Assembly (NCBI GenBank): GCA_900769995.1
Contig: CAAGIT010000089.1
Coordinates: 1 to 34,649, forward strand
Source: an uncultured Oscillospiraceae bacterium
GTDB lineage: Bacteria > Bacillota > Clostridia > Oscillospirales > Oscillospiraceae
Length of the DNA stretch: 34,649 nt
Direction of reading: 5' to 3'
Shown here: one piece after another, positions 1 through 8,030 of the stretch
How positions within the stretch are numbered: the first letter of the stretch is position 1
How the letters are laid out: each line of letters opens with the position of its first letter
Notes under the pieces: model-generated
The model's input: the letters and a program-made list of their open reading frames with translations, nothing else
Told to the model about the DNA's origin: nothing
Database searches by the model: none
Program-made: the position numbers and the translations under genes

Positions 1-22
1 AGATGGGATAACTGTAATTGTC

Positions 23-630
23 TTAGCCATTGGATGCCCTCCGTTTTTTGTTGCGTTCTCTGGCTTTTTTGCCCACTGCCGCTCTCATTTCTGATGTCCA
101 GCTTTCCGAGCGGGAACGGTCTTTCCATTGAAAGGTCTCCGTGGTTCCGTCTGTGAAAACATACCTCAGAAGATTGTCTGGGAGCACATCAATGTGATCG
201 ATGCGCTTTTCAAAAACCTCCGGGTCGAACCGTAGAAGCCCTAGCACCTGGACAGTGGCTGCAATCAACAGCGGCTCTGGCACTGCTTTAGAGGCACAAT
301 GCTTTTTTCCCTTTTCGGTTATAGGTTGAACACATCCACACAATTCCAGCGTGAGTGGTTTTGCGTTGATAATGCTTTCCACAAAGGGCACACATCATTT
401 TCCCTGTAAACGGGTAATATGGTTGTTGTGGAGGCTGTGCTCCGAACTTTTCAGCTCTGCGGGCAGCTTCTTCTTGTACACGCTGGAATAGCTCATTGGG
501 TATAATCGCTTCGTGGGTGTCCGTGGCCAGGTATTGCGGATATTCACCGCAGTTCTTGCATTTCCTTTTGGTAATATGGTTTTCACGAAAAGTTGTTTGC
601 AGAAGTAAGTTTCCTGTGTAGGCATACTCT
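23..630 (-). pseudogene. Serine recombinase C-terminal remnant, frameshifted
   Basis: This is the 3' part of a large serine recombinase of the kind that moves conjugative elements. From about 630 down to about 312 one frame reads a typical recombinase segment: the motif YTGNLLLQTTFRENHITKR, an 'AIIPNELFQRVQEEAARR' helix, and a zinc-ribbon half CALCGKHY with a later C. At the six-A run at 303-308 the frame is lost; the other frame continues with the second ribbon half (KKHC), the 'VPEPLLIAATVQ' stretch and a basic tail ending at 23. The catalytic N-terminal resolvase domain is absent. A one-base indel in a homopolymer could be an assembly error, but the missing N-terminus is not explained that way. 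The identification rests on remembered family patterns. Confidence 0.72.
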
Positions 631-688
631 GAACGACTGCCATGGTCGTTCTATAGGCGATGATACGCCTGCGCAGTTCCTCGCTCAT
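625..688 (-). pseudogene. N-terminal stub of a small SHOCT-like element protein, fused to recombinase DNA
   Basis: The open frame 395-688 begins MSEELRRRIIAYRTTMAVVQSM. This resembles the start of the short SHOCT-type proteins found next to recombinases in clostridial integrative elements. After about 21 codons the DNA becomes recombinase sequence in another frame, so the rest of the frame (to 395) is out-of-frame translation without meaning. The start codon overlaps the stop of the upstream HTH/zinc gene by four bases (ATGA), so translational coupling was probably the original arrangement. The breakpoint is near 624-630. Family assignment of so short a piece is tentative. Confidence 0.5.
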
Positions 689-1065
689 TTGCTCACCTCA
701 TTTCTTCGAGACTCTGCAAAACATTTGCGAGAGCAGTATTGACTGTTTGCTCGGTGGGAGTAAAATGCATCTCCGCAATTGGGACAGGTATGCGTATATA
801 CTTTCTTACGGACGATTTGATCCGGGTGTGCTTTCCACCATATCATACGGCATTGGTCACAGCAGAATCGCTTCTTCATTTTATGAGGTGTCTGCACCAA
901 CAACTCTCCGCACTGCGCACATACTGCGTCATAATGTGGGAGAGGATGTCTGCGGCAATAGGATTTGACGGTGTCAACAGACATTCCTAACTCCGCTGCT
1001 ATTTTGCGGTAGCCGAGACCTGACCGTTGCAGACCGGCGATCCTTTCTTTTTGTGCCTGGGTCAT
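685..1065 (-). CDS. HTH and double zinc-finger protein of integrative element
   Basis: A 126-residue protein, read from the ATG at 1065 because AGGGAG lies seven bases upstream; an open extension to 1134 has no such site. Residues 6-38 form a helix-turn-helix resembling sigma-70 region 4 (motif YRKIAAELGMSVDTVKSY). Two Cys-rich modules follow: C49/C52 with C68/C69/C72, and C94/C97 with C111/C115, which look like treble-clef or ribbon zinc sites. Proteins of this build sit directly upstream of SHOCT and recombinase genes in clostridial ICEs, and the same order is kept here. The role is probably DNA binding and transcription control of the element. The target is unknown. Confidence 0.7.
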   Translation of the reverse strand: MTQAQKERIAGLQRSGLGYRKIAAELGMSVDTVKSYCRRHPLPHYDAVCAQCGELLVQTPHKMKKRFCCDQCRMIWWKAHPDQIVRKKVYTHTCPNCGDAFYSHRANSQYCSRKCFAESRRNEVSK

Positions 1066-1132
1066 CGAATCACTCCCTGTGAAAAATGCTCTCTTCACAG
1101 GTAGGCCACAAAAAATGAGATAGTTAACCCCC

Positions 1133-1173
1133 AAAAAACAAAAATGCCCACCGAGTTCAATGACTCGATGGGC
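1133..1173 (-). terminator. Rho-independent terminator after the phage chimera
   Basis: On the minus strand an 11-bp stem (one G-U pair; arms 1146-1156 and 1163-1173, loop TCATTG read on the minus strand) is followed by ATTTTTGTTTTTT. It sits 22 bp past the stop of the tail/lysin fusion gene, as expected for a phage lysis-gene terminator. Confidence 0.85.
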
Positions 1174-1194
1174 ATAAGGCGTTAATCTTCTTAC

Positions 1195-2016
1195 CTAGTT
1201 GGGCATCTTCAGTTTCATTCCTATGTAAATCGCATCGGAAGTAAGGCTGTTCAGCGCCTTGATTTCTGTGTACCGGGAGCCATCGTTCAGATACTTCTTA
1301 GCAAGAATCCAGAGCGTGTCACCCTTTACAACAGTATGGATGCGGTAGGTTTCCGGGACCGGTTCTGAGGTTACAACCTTCAAATCAGAAGCACGGACAG
1401 GAGACATGATGAAACTCTTGCCGTCCTCGCTCTTATTGATGACCACTCGTTCACCGGCAACCGCACGGACATACCACCGCTTTGCCTTGACCCAGTCGGG
1501 AATGGTTTTCCCGGTGTAATACTTGGTGCCGGTGATTTCTACCAGATCTTTCACCTGAATAGTAGTAGCCGGAGTGGTGGGTTTCACAACCTCTTCGGGC
1601 TGCTCCTCGGAGGTTTCACCCAGCTGAGCATTTACCTTGGCGGCGATGTCACCATGGCGTTCATACAGATAGTCGCCGGGGCAGGATTTGTTCGCGTAGT
1701 TGAGGCAGATATCACGGTAAAACTCGGTGGAACCATAGGGCTTGTAGATAAGGCGAAGAGATTCCGAGCCGCTGCACCAGTCAACGAATGATCTGTAGTC
1801 GGCATAGGCGTTATCTCCTATGAACACCAAATCTCCGGTGATGGTACTTTGCGGCTCGGAGTCCTTTGACAATTCCCGAAAGAAGCCGTTATGGATATCT
1901 GCAAACGCAGAGGGCATCGTCAGACCCAAGCCTGCGGGATTGGACAGGAAGATGCCCTGTTCCCCATTGAGGGGCAATCTGCTGCCGATCTCGTTTTCAA
2001 TATAGAACTTCCACAA
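1195..2016 (-). pseudogene. In-frame fusion: phage distal tail protein N-terminus joined to endolysin C-terminus
   Basis: A 273-residue frame. Residues 1-107 read like a siphovirus distal tail (Dit) protein: WKFYIENEIGSRLPLNGEQG, then a GLGLTMPSAF stretch, then FVDWCSGSESLRLIYKPYGS. From about residue 108 it turns into the end of an N-acetylmuramoyl-L-alanine amidase: ANKSCPGDYLYERHGDIAAK, a linker rich in E and P, an SH3-like segment (about 150-215) and a LysM domain (about 224-273, motif VVKGDTLWILAKKYL). The amidase catalytic core is missing, so enzymatic activity is not expected. The start shown is TTG at 2014-2016. In phages Dit and lysin are separated by many genes, so this is a deletion product. 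A stable cell-wall-binding product cannot be excluded. Confidence 0.7.
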
Positions 2017-2189
2017 ATTGCCGCCCCCAATCGCGCATTGAATTTCAGGAACAGGTAATCAATGGTGGCCTGATCCAAGGTTTGCGGATAGATGTTGATT
2101 GTGGTTTGAGCACCGCTTTCCATGGCAGTAGCCCCATTGCCTTCCACTACGCCTTTTACCGTGATCCCGGGGGCCAGAGAGGCATTCAT
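2017..2189 (-). pseudogene. Tail tape-measure protein C-terminal fragment
   Basis: The frame opening at 2189 reads MNASLAPGITVKG, then TTINIYPQTLDQATIDYL and FLKFNARLGA. This looks like the last 55 or so residues of a siphovirus tape-measure protein, which normally lies directly upstream of the Dit gene; Dit sequence does follow here. The remaining frame to 1920 overlaps the Dit reading frame and is not meaningful. The first ATG overlaps the stop of the truncated SAVED gene, but that adjacency comes from a deletion joint near 2187, not from natural coupling. Assignment rests on the segment's order and sequence style; moderate confidence. Confidence 0.5.
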
Positions 2190-3058
2190 AGCATATCTGC
2201 ATCGTATACTTCAGTAATGCGTGTAGCTGCAATGTCGGCAGTCAGAGAAAACACCAGTGCGATCCTACTACCGTCGCGAACGACTTGCTTTTTTGCAGAA
2301 AAACTATTAGTCTGTTCTTTGACGCTCCAATTCCAGGAGTCACGTGCACGAGAAAACTGGAAGACATCAGCACGTACTTTGTCACCAATCATATAACCCA
2401 GCTTCATAATCAATGGCATGGGGGCAAGCGGGAATACTGAAAAGTGAGCATTTGGATCTTCTTCCAAAATGGCGCTGACAGTCAAGCCAAACCTGCGATT
2501 TAATGCACGGACCGCACTTTCCCAATAAGCGGGGGAATGATAATCCTCTTCAATTTCAACTTTAATCCGCTGTCCACGAACCGAGGCAACTCTTTTTTGG
2601 GGCATGAATGCATCTGCACACTGATTGAAGTTAACTGTCACTGGAGTACGGCCCTTGATGGGTGAGCTGACCACAAGTACTTCGGAAGGTTCCTTGTAAA
2701 TCAAGCCGCACTGAGTGGCGATGGCTTCCTCGTGCTTGCGCTTCATTTCTATTAGGTCGGCTTCTGGATATGAGTTAGGGAAATCGTCTATCAGCTTATG
2801 ATGATCAGGGCAGAGAAGCATGAGATTGCAGAGCTTATCAGAAAGCTGATGGGAACGGAGAACATCACCCCGAGGACCACTGGAACTCGATGATACAATG
2901 TGGGCAACATTGGACTTGTTAAACTCCCTCAATGTTAGGCCATCAAAAAATACGGGCTTATTACATCCTTCAAACTGACACCTGCCAGCTGCGTTGGCAC
3001 ATAGCATGCGCAACATAAGTTCCGAAGGATCAGGACCGCGATTAGACTTACGGGCCAT
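2186..3058 (-). CDS. HNH-SAVED nuclease (Cap5-like CBASS effector), C-terminally truncated
   Basis: A 290-residue protein from the ATG at 3058 (AGAGGTG ten bases upstream). Residues 15-115 form an HNH nuclease: zinc cysteines C27/C32 and C83, and the H-N-H residues H53 (VAHIVSS), N78 and H86/H87 (CPDHHKLID). From about 160 a SAVED domain begins, recognisable by FSVFPLAPMPLIMKLGYMIG (about 206-225) and the W-rich DSWNWSV strand. SAVED bind cyclic oligonucleotides and in Cap5 switch on DNA cleavage. Family members are near 380-390 residues; this one stops about 90 early, inside SAVED, where phage DNA begins. Ligand sensing is therefore probably lost, and no cyclase (CD-NTase) gene is in the window. 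Probably a non-functional remnant; a free-running nuclease is a less likely alternative. Confidence 0.8.
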   Translation of the reverse strand: MARKSNRGPDPSELMLRMLCANAAGRCQFEGCNKPVFFDGLTLREFNKSNVAHIVSSSSSGPRGDVLRSHQLSDKLCNLMLLCPDHHKLIDDFPNSYPEADLIEMKRKHEEAIATQCGLIYKEPSEVLVVSSPIKGRTPVTVNFNQCADAFMPQKRVASVRGQRIKVEIEEDYHSPAYWESAVRALNRRFGLTVSAILEEDPNAHFSVFPLAPMPLIMKLGYMIGDKVRADVFQFSRARDSWNWSVKEQTNSFSAKKQVVRDGSRIALVFSLTADIAATRITEVYDADML

Positions 3059-3133
3059 AAATTCGCTACACCTCTTTTCCGGAATCCTTTTGTTTATTCC
3101 CATACCGGGATCTACATCTAATGAATGCGTTGG

Positions 3134-3162
3134 GTAGCCAGGGCAGATACTGCCCTGGCTAC
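3134..3162. other. Perfect 13-bp inverted repeat between mini-ORF and SAVED gene
   Basis: GTAGCCAGGGCAG, a three-base ATA loop, then the exact complement. It lies 14 bp after the mini-ORF stop and 76 bp before the HNH-SAVED start on the minus strand. There is no U-run on either side, so it is more likely a processing, attenuation or protein-binding site than a classic terminator. Confidence 0.6.
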
Positions 3163-3175
3163 TTACCGGCATCGC

Positions 3176-3271
3176 TTACTTTTCTTTAGGAACACCCTTG
3201 AACGGGGTCCCGTCCTGCTTCACAACCATGAAGCGTCCGGTGTTAGTGTCGCGTTTGACCCATTTGTCCAT
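3176..3271 (-). CDS. 31-residue basic mini-protein behind ietS
   Basis: A short frame with ATG at 3271 and TAA at 3176. It begins MDKWVKRDTNTGRFMVV and ends PFKGVPKEK. It is strongly basic (11 K/R of 31) and has no membrane segment. It starts 27 bp after the ietS stop, in the same direction. A GACGGATG sequence upstream is only a modest ribosome binding site. The regular pattern of charged, turn-forming and aromatic residues looks like a real small protein. Function unknown; an adaptor, an inhibitor of the protease or a coding remnant are all open. Confidence 0.5.
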   Translation of the reverse strand: MDKWVKRDTNTGRFMVVKQDGTPFKGVPKEK

Positions 3272-3297
3272 AGTTATTCATCCGTCGTGTTGAGCAA

Positions 3298-5529
3298 TCA
3301 ATCAAAAGTTACATCTTCTTCAGCACTGTGGTATACATCCATGCGATTAACAATGTCAACCTCGTTTACAATCCAGCCACGGAGGATACAGCGTTTGATG
3401 AACTCGTCAATACGGTTAACGCCATTCATTTCTTTCAGTGTTATTACAACACCAAACGGCATCCCCTTGCCATTTTTGGCAGCAAGCCGTTCTTTGGTCT
3501 TAATGCTGATTCCCCACATTCCGCTGTCATAGACCATCTTGGGTCGTGATTGAGGATTGAGTTCTTCACTAATGTGCTTGATGTTATCCCATTTGCGGAA
3601 GAGGTTCCGGGCTTCTTCTTCGTAAAGGGCGTGGAACCCGGAATCTCCCTGCTGATTGCTATTGATGGATTTAATCTTGGGCATACCCTTACTGTCCTCG
3701 GTTACACGTCCAAAGTGAATATCCATTTCGGTATTGGTATAGTCAACACCTTGGTTGCGGGAACACTTTGGGAAATAACACAAAGTAGCCCTGGCCCAGT
3801 AAGGGTATTTTTCCTTATGGATGGGGACAGGAAGCTCATAAGTGTATGTTTCATAGGCATCAGTTGTACCGGTCATGATAAAGCGGATTTCGTCATCGGG
3901 AGACTGAAGAATGTCCTCGATTCGTTTCGGAACAACGCCATAGCCAATCTCGAATGTGGAATCATCGCGCCTGTTCCAGTTGGCGGCAGCGTCAATAATC
4001 AGTGCTTTTGCTACCTCTCTGCTAAATCCCATGTTGTGGATCAAATACGCAACTTTTCGTGTAATCCAGGGGGCAGCAAACGAGGTTCCGCGAACGAGGT
4101 TTTCGCCCTGAGGCATACAGACTTTCATGTAATCACCACGATCACCACCGAAGTAACTTACATCGGGTTTGTGGAAGAAAGAGAGTACCGGACCTACACG
4201 TCGGTAAGAAGCAGCTTCGCCAGCACGATTTACAGCGTTTACGACAAGTGAATTGATTGAATCTGCAGGCGCTCCAATACGCATAGTCTCAGGATCCGTA
4301 GAACTTTTGTTAGTTCCGGCTACAACGAAAATGACATCATTTTCGCTTTGAATACGATCCAGTTCTGCAGCCTCAGGAGATATGAAATTGAGACTTACCT
4401 GGAGTGCTGAACCAAGCGATAGATTCCATACTTTGATATCACGATTCTTTGTGACGATTTCTCGAATCACCCGTAGAACTGTGAAGGAGCTGAATCTGGT
4501 GCCAATAGCCACACCAAAGTGGCGAACACGGAATCGCCCGCAGCCATCATCCAAGTCGGGATTAATTGTGGGGCCATCTACAATCAGAGAAGTTACGGCG
4601 GTACCATGATCGCAATCGGAGGATGTAGTGGGGATGTCTGGATCTACCATTCGGGTATAGTCAACCCACTCTTTAAAATAGACATCTTCGTAGAAAAGGG
4701 TGTCAATAACTCCAACGATTGGTTCATTTTTGGGAGCGGGGATAGTCACGACTTCAGGCTCACAGGAATAAATGTCCTCCAGCGTTATCTTGGATAGGTC
4801 GCTGGTGCGCATAGCAATCAGGTAAGGTGCTTTTTGCCGCAACAAGTCAAACTCATCCGGGGTTAAACGGAGTGTGGTTTCGTCAATCGTCTTTGCAGAT
4901 ATCACGTCAATACCAAATTTACGCAACAGGTCAGCAGTCCTGACTTTGGTCTTATAGATAGTGACAATAGCCTGCTCGGTGATTTGCGCTTCGTCTTTAT
5001 CAATGGTGAATTTTTCAACATAGTATCCATCGACAACAATCCGCAAGAAGTTAGTTTTTGCGAGAAGAGGATGCGAATAGGTAACTTTGTTTTTGCTCAG
5101 ATTCTCAACATCCTCAGCGGTGATAGTGCCCTTATACTTTTGCTCGATGATCTCAATGCAGATGGATAATCTTCTGATAGATTCCTGCAAGACATCCAGC
5201 TCAATGTAATGGGTAAAAACATGCTGCTGAGGCTTGACACCATAGAATTTAGAACCACAAATACTATCATCAGGCAATTCACTTCCCTTACAGAGAAGGC
5301 CCTTGATTCGATTACTTTTAGCAACGACGTGATAGTAGTAGACGCTAACAAGAGCACCTTCGATGGTTTTTTCCTCATTCCAGAAAGCAAGTGTTTGTTG
5401 CAAATCGCGCAAAAGATCCTTGAGATGTGATACATTCACTCGCTTTCCCTTGGGAAGGGAGGGTGAACTACCGCCGGAACGATTTGTTTGGTGCTTAAAT
5501 TTGCCCTTCAGTTGTAAAATCTTATTCAT
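3298..5529 (-). CDS. ietS: IetS-like S8 (subtilisin-type) serine protease of an IetAS defence pair
   Basis: A 743-residue protein starting at the ATG at 5529, chosen because AAGGGTG lies six bases upstream; a GTG three codons earlier is possible. Numbering below counts from that GTG. A roughly 270-residue N-terminal region without a signal peptide precedes the S8 domain. The triad is visible: D279 (GVIDTLF), H311 (CDHGTAV) and S486 (RGTSFAAPW), with N410 (VVAGTN) as oxyanion residue. About 200 further residues follow. It is therefore an intracellular, probably regulated protease and not a secreted degradative enzyme. Its start overlaps the ATPase gene by eight bases, implying coupled translation. 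An AAA+ ATPase plus S8 protease is the layout of IetAS, first described as a plasmid stability/incompatibility module and later reported as phage defence. The substrate is unknown. Confidence 0.85.
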   Translation of the reverse strand: MNKILQLKGKFKHQTNRSGGSSPSLPKGKRVNVSHLKDLLRDLQQTLAFWNEEKTIEGALVSVYYYHVVAKSNRIKGLLCKGSELPDDSICGSKFYGVKPQQHVFTHYIELDVLQESIRRLSICIEIIEQKYKGTITAEDVENLSKNKVTYSHPLLAKTNFLRIVVDGYYVEKFTIDKDEAQITEQAIVTIYKTKVRTADLLRKFGIDVISAKTIDETTLRLTPDEFDLLRQKAPYLIAMRTSDLSKITLEDIYSCEPEVVTIPAPKNEPIVGVIDTLFYEDVYFKEWVDYTRMVDPDIPTTSSDCDHGTAVTSLIVDGPTINPDLDDGCGRFRVRHFGVAIGTRFSSFTVLRVIREIVTKNRDIKVWNLSLGSALQVSLNFISPEAAELDRIQSENDVIFVVAGTNKSSTDPETMRIGAPADSINSLVVNAVNRAGEAASYRRVGPVLSFFHKPDVSYFGGDRGDYMKVCMPQGENLVRGTSFAAPWITRKVAYLIHNMGFSREVAKALIIDAAANWNRRDDSTFEIGYGVVPKRIEDILQSPDDEIRFIMTGTTDAYETYTYELPVPIHKEKYPYWARATLCYFPKCSRNQGVDYTNTEMDIHFGRVTEDSKGMPKIKSINSNQQGDSGFHALYEEEARNLFRKWDNIKHISEELNPQSRPKMVYDSGMWGISIKTKERLAAKNGKGMPFGVVITLKEMNGVNRIDEFIKRCILRGWIVNEVDIVNRMDVYHSAEEDVTFD

Positions 5530-6568
5530 TGTTATCACCCTTTATTTCACGGGATACTTGGCTTTTAGAAATACCTGTAAGTATCTCGATTTCACGCACA
5601 GTAAATCCTTGTTCTTGTAATTCCTTCAGGCTAGATGGCAATGATCCAACCAAAGAAGCATACAGCCGCTTAAGGTAATCGAATTCATCTCCAGAATTAC
5701 TGAAAGCAATTGCGGTACGAATGGTATTCTTTAGCTCACCGGGGCTTAAAATGGGATTCATTAGTCCAATTATCTTGCGGAAAAGCCGCAGATTCCGACC
5801 GCAGTTTTTAAACTTCAAAAGGAAGTCATTCAGAAGGACCTCAGCGACCTCAAGAATATCTTCGCTGCTATAACGATCAAAGTCGATAATAGAATCAAAG
5901 CGTCTAGTTAGTGCCTTATCAAAATGGTCAAAGAGGTTGGTTGTTGCGATCAGGACAATTCTCTCATCCAATGTGTCAAGACCTTTGAGAATGGTTGATG
6001 TAGCACGGCCCATTTCTCGTAGATCCCTCGAATTGGTTCGATCCAACGCAATAGCATCTATTTCATCAAAAAGAACGATAACTTTTTCAGGGTGATCAAA
6101 ATTATTAATCTCCCTAAATAGAGCAACAATATTCTTTTGGGTTTGACCAAGTCGACTGTCAATGACAGCAGAAAAGTCTACAGAAAACAGCTCGCGATTA
6201 AGGATGCGTGCTAATTGTTTAACAGTCTCGGTTTTTCCTGTTCCGGGGGCACCCTTGAATAGAAACTTATTGATTCCGACATTGTGGGCAATAGCGTTAA
6301 CAATACCAATAATGTCCTGCTGGATAACTTCAGGAAGAGGGAGAACAGTATTCTCGACCTTAACACGCTCAAAAAAACAAGAATCGTTGTCATCCATTTG
6401 AGGGATGAATGTGTTAGCGCTAGACATCAATGCCATGATGTATTCGGATAGTTGGTAGTCACCAGATGCATCAAATTCTTTGGCAATCTCATAAGCTTCG
6501 TTGCGAAAACCAATATCATTACCTTCGGAATGGTACTTGATCAAGTTAATTATATTTTTCTTCTTCAT
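5522..6568 (-). CDS. ietA: IetA-like AAA+ ATPase with C-terminal HTH
   Basis: 348 residues, ATG at 6568 behind AGGGAGTG. The AAA+ core carries Walker A GAPGTGKT (106-113), Walker B VIVLFDEIDA (D168/E169), sensor-1 N211 (IATTN) and the arginine-finger motif TRRFD (R222/R223), as in SpoVK/FtsH-type ATPases. The last about 25 residues (TVREIEILTGISKSQVSREI) are a clear helix-turn-helix, so the protein may also bind DNA. It is the first gene of the pair; the protease start lies inside its 3' end. By analogy with IetAS, the ATPase would control or feed the protease. The HTH, together with duplicated sites in the promoter, suggests autoregulation. Confidence 0.85.
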   Translation of the reverse strand: MKKKNIINLIKYHSEGNDIGFRNEAYEIAKEFDASGDYQLSEYIMALMSSANTFIPQMDDNDSCFFERVKVENTVLPLPEVIQQDIIGIVNAIAHNVGINKFLFKGAPGTGKTETVKQLARILNRELFSVDFSAVIDSRLGQTQKNIVALFREINNFDHPEKVIVLFDEIDAIALDRTNSRDLREMGRATSTILKGLDTLDERIVLIATTNLFDHFDKALTRRFDSIIDFDRYSSEDILEVAEVLLNDFLLKFKNCGRNLRLFRKIIGLMNPILSPGELKNTIRTAIAFSNSGDEFDYLKRLYASLVGSLPSSLKELQEQGFTVREIEILTGISKSQVSREIKGDNNE

Positions 6569-6603
6569 AACGACACTCCCTGCTGAATAATGATGTAAAA
6601 TGT

Positions 6604-6631
6604 ATTATACACAATATGGGACAAAAGTCAA
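6604..6631 (-). promoter_or_regulatory. ietAS promoter
   Basis: On the minus strand TTGACT (complement of 6626-6631), a 16-bp spacer, then a perfect TATAAT (complement of 6604-6609), about 36 bp ahead of the ietA start. No other promoter of comparable quality lies between it and the transposase region. Confidence 0.8.
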
Positions 6632-6644
6632 GATATTGGGACAA
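6613..6644 (-). promoter_or_regulatory. Tandem operator-like repeats around the ietAS -35 box
   Basis: TGGGACAA occurs at 6617-6624 and again at 6637-6644, exactly 20 bp apart (about two helical turns), each preceded by an AT-rich ATAT/AATA stretch. One copy lies in the promoter spacer, the other just upstream of the -35 box. This is the expected geometry for a dimeric repressor; the HTH at the end of IetA is the obvious candidate. Confidence 0.6.
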
Positions 6645-6869
6645 GAAATAAAAAACAAAAAGCAAGATTAATATGTGGCCATTTAGGGGTGATAACAGTA
6701 AAGCCCTTTTAAGGCGATACAAAGAGCGAATCAGTTGGATGCAAAGGTTTCGCATAAAAGGAGAAAATGGATGCAGATTGCATTCCGAAGTGCAACTGAA
6801 ACTCTAATTGACGATAAGCCTTATAATATGCGTTGGCTGTAAAGTCAATAAAGTATTAGGAGGTATATT

Positions 6870-8030
6870 ATGCAACTAAAGAACACTGACATTCAGACGA
6901 AAGACCAGCTACTTCAGCGGAAGCTTGGCGGCGAAAGCGTAGCTTCAATCTCAGCGGATACAGGCATTCCGAGGAGTACAGTGTATTCCTGGATTGCGGC
7001 GGCGCGGGAAGCAAGGGAGGAAGATGCGCGGAAGAAGGGGGAGATAATAGCATCAGACCCGCGAACCTATTTCAAGCAAAAAGAACATATTGATAAGTTG
7101 GAGGGGATGCTTGAAGTTCTCAAGGCGATATTTGATGTGACAGAAATGCCCCTGGACAAGAGGCTTAAGGTACTTGAGGACTTCTATCACCAAGGCAAAT
7201 ACAGCGTGCGGCTTATGTGTGAAGTGCTGGAGGTTCCGCGGGGAACATTTTACAACTACATAAACCGGGGTTTAAAAGGCAATACACAAGCTGCAAAACG
7301 GCGTGAGGTGATGAAAGCCAAAATTCGTGACATCTATTATGACAGCAACCAGATATATGGAGCTGCGAAGATTCACGCAATTCTGAAAGATCAAGGTGAA
7401 CAGGTCACAGTAGAGTTTGTTCGGGAACTCATGCGGGAGATGGACTTACAAAGCATTCGGATAGGGTCAAAAAAACGGCATTGTGATGAAACGAGAAAAT
7501 GCCAAAACATTGTTAAGAGAAACTTCAACGCAGAATACCCAAACCAGATTTGGGTGAGTGATGTCACCTACTATCGCTTTGATGAGATGCAGTACTTTAT
7601 TTGCGTCATAATGGACCTATATGCCAGACGAGTGATCGCTTACAAGGTGGGATACAGCAACAACACGCACCTAGTTAAAGAAACTTTCAGAATGGCATAT
7701 GAATCCCGGAAACCGGAGCCGGGTCTGATCTTCCATACAGATCAGGGAGGCAACTACAGGTCGAGAGCATTTGGCGATTATCTGAAAGTACGAGAGGTAA
7801 CGCAGTCGTTCTCCAAGCCTGGTGTACCGTACGATAATTCTGTGATGGAGACTTTCTTCGCTTCCATGAAACGGGAAGAATTGTATAGATACAAATACCG
7901 CTCCGAACGTGAGTTCAGAGCGGCAGTAGATAGATATATTGATTTCTATAATACACAGAGACCCCATAAGACGCTACATTACAAAACACCCCAGGCAAAA
8001 GAAGATGGTTATACTAAAGCACAAAAATAG
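6870..8030 (+). mobile_element. IS3-family transposase, single uninterrupted ORF
   Basis: 386 residues, ATG at 6870 behind AGGAGG. An N-terminal helix-turn-helix (about 10-45, SVASISADTGIPRSTVYSWI) and a coiled linker correspond to OrfA; a second HTH region (about 115-195) and the integrase core correspond to OrfB. The DDE residues are D231 (WVSDVTYY), D291 (FHTDQGG) and E327 (NSVMETFF), with the 35-residue D-to-E spacing of IS3 elements, and the end has the usual YNTQRPHKTLHYKTP motif. Most IS3 elements split these parts and join them by -1 frameshifting; here they are one frame. I could not find convincing terminal inverted repeats, so the ends are undefined and the copy may be immobile. 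Confidence 0.88.

Noticed and set aside
6673..6807. A 44-codon plus-strand frame upstream of the transposase
   Set aside because: Weak start context, no recognisable motif, overlaps the flank of the IS; more likely chance.
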